Part shown: in pieces, positions 60,101 to 64,000 of the stretch
Numbering within the stretch: the stretch's first letter is position 1
How the letters are laid out: the number at the start of each line of letters is the position of its first letter
Origin: Lingula anatina
Lineage: Eukaryota > Brachiopoda > Lingulata > Lingulida > Lingulidae
Direction: 5' to 3'
Assembly (NCBI RefSeq): GCF_001039355.2
Contig: NW_019775502.1
Span: forward strand, 435,589-499,588
DNA length: 64,000 nt
Notes under the pieces: model-generated
Databases searched by the model: none
What the model saw: the letters and a program-made list of their open reading frames with translations, nothing else
What the model was told of the DNA's origin: nothing
Position numbers and translations under genes: made by a program

Positions 60101-62765
60101 TAGTCCGGTGGCTTAGGGCAAAAAAATGGCCAAATCGTGACACGGTGGATAAAAGCACCAAATTTTGCATGTGGGTACCTTTTGACATACTAAATCAAAT
60201 TAGAGCCGTAGCCCATGGAAAAAATTTACCGTTTGGTCAAAAAATCCAAAATGGCTGCCAATTTGTGAAATTCTGTAGAATATTTACATACCTATGTTGA
60301 TTTTTATCAAATAAAGGTTTTTTCTCAATGTTTTCCACATCCTTATTACGCATATTATGCATATATGTGTCCTTGGACTTTTTGAAAAATCCAAGATGGC
60401 CGCCGTATGGCATAGGAATACTAGAACATGAGTTTTCAACTAATGCCAACTAGGAAGGTGCATTGCCCACTATCTAATTAACTTTGTTTCTGAGTGCCTT
60501 ATTACACAAATAATGTATTTGTGGTAAGTAACTAACCTTTATTCTCAGGCATTTCTAGAAAAATCCAAGATGGCCACCATATCAAAGGATTACCAGTATA
60601 CACACAGGGCTTCTTCTGCCATGGAGATATAATATTAATTGATAAATTAGGTTTGTGTCTGAGTATTTTCCAAATCTTTTTAATCCACATAATATATATT
60701 TGATGAGAATGTTATGTGTATCCTTTTTGAAAACAACACAAAACAAAATGGCTGCCATTAGCCATAGGAGGTGGGTTTCAGTTAATACCTGCGAGAGATA
60801 GGCTTTCATATAAAATGAAGCTAAATTCAGATGTTTTTCTGTTTATTATTATTATTATTATTATTATCCCATGATACATATCTGTTAGGTAATTAATGTC
60901 CATATTTGATCATTTTGGGGAAGTCCAAGATGGCCTTCTTTTCCCTATAGGAAAACTGGTGCATTGGATTTTATAGGCACTTCTATGGCAAATGAAGGTA
61001 ATCATGATATTTTGTCAAAATACTTAAGGGTACACACTTGTTACCCACCAGATAGATATCTCAAAGTCCAAAAAGAATGTGGGAAATACCGAGAAACAAA
61101 ATTCATTTTATATTGAACCCAATGTCTCTCTGGCAGTAGTTGACTGTACTATTCCTTTTGTGAATTGCAGCAATCTTGAATTTTCTCAAATACGCAAGAT
61201 GCACACTTGCTACACACCAGATTTATATAGAGTAGGGTTAATAAGGATGTGAACATGTCTGAACAACAAACAGCTTTATTTCATGTTGGAATCAATGTCT
61301 GAACTGCTCCATTAATTGACACCTATGTGCATCTGAATGATATATTCCTATGACAACTGGCAGCTATCTTGGGTTTTCTCCGAATAGTACTCAAGGATAC
61401 GCACACTTTCTACACACACAGTCTTTCATAAGGATAAATAGGATATGAAAAACATTTAAAAACGATCTAAAGTTAACTACATTTAAATTGTACTCATTGT
61501 ATCTCTGGAATTATTTGATTATGTGTACGAATATTCTAATGACAAAAGGCAGACATCTTGAATTTTCTTCAGAATACCCAAAGATACACACATGCTACAG
61601 ACCAGGTATACATCATAGGGGTAATAATAAGTGGAATGAAAAACGTAAATTATTTTTAAAACAAGCCCATGGTAATGTAATTGTATAATGAACCATATGC
61701 CTCTCTAGCAACAATTGAAACTCACCTATTAGTATTCCTATGTCAAATTGTAGCTATTTTGGATTTTCTCAGAATATCCAAGGATGCACACTATTTACCC
61801 ACCAGATATATATCATAGGACTACTACGGATGGGCAAAACTTGATAAGCAAACACAATTTCACCCTGGTAGTAGATGAAAGCCATAGATGTGCAGTTGTA
61901 ATTCCAGTAGTATTCCTATGGCCAATGATGGCCATCTTGGATTTTCTCAAAACAATCAAATATGCACATTTATTACCTGCTAGATATGTATCACAGTGTA
62001 ATAATAATGTGTAAAACACTGAAAAAATTAACTGAATTTGATAGTGAATAATGTTTTTCCTAGCTGGCATTAGTTCCAACCCTTTGTAATACAAGAAGTA
62101 TTCCTATGACATATGGCGGCCATCTTGGATTTTCTCAAAATGCCCAAGAATACATGTTAGTTACTTACCACATACATTTTGTGTGGGTGGGAAGGATGTG
62201 GAAAACACTTAGAAACAAACTTAATTTGGTAGTGGAAAATTAATCTTTCCAGTTATCATTAGTTGAATCCCCCGTATACTAGAATTCCTGTGGCACATGG
62301 CAGCCATCTTGGATTTTCCAAAATGCCGAAGAACACTTCGTAGTTACTCACCACAAACATATTATGTGAGTAACACAAATTTGAGAAACAGACTTAATTT
62401 GATAGTGGACAACGTATCTTTCTAGCTGGTATTACTTGTGCACTCGTATTCCTATGGCTGTTTCTATGGCATATTCCCAAAGTCCAAGGGAACTTGTTTG
62501 CTATCTGACATATATGAATAAAATGGGTAATAAGGATGTGGAAAACTCTGAGAAAATAATTTATTTGATAAAAATCAACAAAGGTATGTACATATTTCTA
62601 TAGAATTCCATAAATTGGCGGCCATTTTGGATTTTTTGACCAAACGGTAAATTGTTTGAGAGGGCTAAGGCTCTAATTTGATTTAGAATGTCAAAAGGTA
62701 ACTACATGCCAAATTAGGTGCTTTTATCCGCCGTGTCACGATTTTTTCCTTAAGCCACCAGACTA
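60101..62765. mobile_element. Foldback-type element with repeat-filled arms
   Basis: Ends are TAGTCCGGTGGCTTA (60101) and TAAGCCACCAGACTA (62765). The inverted arms pair over at least 240 bp, including GTGACACGGTGGATAAAAGC, TCAAATTAGAGCC, TTACCGTTTGGTCAAAAAAT and CCACATCCTTATTAC. Further in, each arm dissolves into tandem units of about 180-195 bp (starts near 61152, 61345, 61530, 61731, 61912, 62100 and 62283 on the right; opposite sense on the left to about 60960). Units carry GGCNGCCATCTTGGATTTTC or its complement and ATTCCTATG. No coding capacity is seen. This structure, long inverted arms made of subrepeats, is that of foldback transposons. Confidence 0.8.
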
Positions 62766-63013
62766 CTTATTCCACTTCGTACCGTTTCTCTCCTCCTCCA
62801 ACATGCTCCAGAGTCCCAATCACAAATAGTATCGGTCTTTTGGGCTATCATCATGCCGAGCACTGACATGATATAATGAGATGTAGAGTGACATCCGTCA
62901 AAGTGTCAGGAACGGCTAGCGAAACGTAAATTGCATTCCCGTACTGCACGGCTACGGCTATATCTGGTATCCGTTCCCGTAACCGTATCCACACCGCTAG
63001 CGAAACCTCCCTA

Positions 63014-63750
63014 ATTTTAAATATTTTTGAGAGAAACAATTTAAGCCTGTATACACGAACTGAAAATGTTTACTCACCCTCATACAGACTCAAAGCCTAT
63101 TCTCATGAACATTATCCCGTTAAACTACCCATACACATAATATGGCTGGTGATATCTTGCATTAATCGACAAAAATCCCTTCGTTGCAGTGCTCGTCGCG
63201 TTTGTTTACCTTGCCGCCATCTTACAAATGACGTTTTAAGTGCCCCATTTTTGATGACATAATACGCGGTAAACATCAGGTGAAAACTGCCCGATTGGCT
63301 GGGGCGTGGTCCTATTGATGTCTACTCCGAAATCACGGAGAAGATATGGCAGCATAAAATCGAGATATAAAGGTAACACTAAATGAGCGAATGACTAATC
63401 GACAAGATCAACTTCGTCGTACAACTTAGACGGGACAGCAATAACTTGTTAGTTAGACATATTTAAATGCTCTGAATATAGTTCACCAAAACGGCAGCGA
63501 AACTCAGATTATTGCAATATTTTGTAGGAATTATAGTCTTAAACAAACCCATGACGTTTGCCTCAGTTAACGATAAGGGTACCTCGTGAACATATGTGTG
63601 GCCGCGATTAAACTGGGGCAATCATGTCGTCTGCCTGACCGCTTTCTGTACCCATTTGTAACGAGGCGCTGGAATTTTCAACCAGTGCTGGTAAGCGAGT
63701 TAGTATTTAATCAGAATCCCTGCCGAAAAAAAGGGCAAAAATGTGTTAGT
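63014..63750. other. Unannotated stretch
   Basis: I see no exon. TTGCCGCCATCTTACAAATGACG at 63211-63233 holds another GCCGCCATCTT motif close to a TGACG half-site and could be a promoter-like element, but there is no gene to attach it to. Confidence 0.3.
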
Positions 63751-63975
63751 CTTAGGGTGCATCCCAGAGATTTAGATCGATCCAGAGATTTAGATTGACC
63801 TAACTCCCTGGGGTTTCACGCTAAATTGCAGTCAGCCGAGTGCGCACCATAGTTAATAACCCCCTTACAGCTTTTAGTAGGCGGGACAGACGCTTAAGCC
63901 CGCTAAGCTGACAACAATCTAGTGAGACTCCCCACAGGGATAGATCGATCTAAAATCTATGGGAATGGGGTCTTA
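63751..63975. mobile_element. Foldback MITE family R3, copy D
   Basis: The ends CTTAGGGTGCATCCCAGAGA and ATCTATGGGAATGGGGTCTTA are inverted copies with GATCGATC near both. The middle CCCCCTTACAGCTT and GTAGGCGGGACAGAC matches copy B at 34605-34825 closely. Confidence 0.85.
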
Positions 63976-64000
63976 AACGCTTTAGAGAAAAATCAATACA

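Larger units (their letters stand above)
59534..63013. mobile_element. Nested transposon stack bounded by R4 ends
   Basis: The left end AGAGAGGTTTCGCAGCCGTG (59534) and the complement at the right end (CACACCGCTAGCGAAACCTC, ending about 63010) face each other. Both continue into similar sequence (ACGGAAACGGATACG left, ACGGGAACGGATACC right), and TA lies just outside each. Inside are a palindrome (59691-59825) and the 2.7-kb foldback element (60101-62765). The simplest reading is an R4 element that was the target of two later insertions. Confidence 0.6.

Overview
The window is eukaryotic and metazoan. Genes are split by GT-AG introns of 0.2-2 kb with phases that match across junctions. The sequence is AT-rich, full of microsatellites and of inverted-repeat transposons, and contains two N positions (one single N, one 74-base gap). 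The gene content (TNF receptor, IL-17-like cytokine, Ly6/uPAR protein, Golgi carbohydrate sulfotransferase, GnT-IV-like glycosyltransferase, rhodopsin-class GPCR, LRRC74-like protein) and the repeat style suggest a marine invertebrate, either a lophotrochozoan such as a mollusc or an invertebrate deuterostome. I cannot fix the phylum from sequence alone.

Layout. 1-2848: 5' part of an LRRC74-like leucine-rich-repeat gene on the minus strand, running off the left edge. 5855-8989: a complete four-exon TNF-receptor-superfamily gene (minus). 11761-14355: a complete five-exon, two-domain Ly6/uPAR gene (plus), head to head with the TNF receptor. 17859-21258: a complete three-exon carbohydrate sulfotransferase gene (minus). 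21755-26068: a decayed Tc1-like element, a second transposase remnant and an eight-copy 162-bp satellite. 27380-29652: a complete small IL-17-like cytokine gene (minus), whose coding exons are short and whose second intron is packed with inverted repeats. 30000-39650: repeats, a LINE reverse-transcriptase remnant and two blocks of local duplication. 39697-40677: an intronless GPCR (plus). 41000-53860: mostly non-genic, with LINE remnants and MITEs. 54106-54842: last exon of a GnT-IV (MGAT4)-like gene (minus), with one possible upstream exon at 56432-56517. 57075-64000: transposons, including a 3.5-kb nest with a foldback element.

The genes do not form a pathway. TNF receptor, Ly6-like protein and IL-17-like cytokine are cell-surface or secreted signalling proteins; the sulfotransferase and GnT-IV-like enzyme modify glycans in the Golgi. 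Several exons (the 18-nt first exon of the TNF receptor, the 12-nt first exon and the last exon of the IL-17-like gene, LRRC74 exons 1 and 6, sulfotransferase exon 1) are too small to show as long reading frames and were found by joining splice sites in phase. No tRNA, rRNA or CRISPR array was seen.
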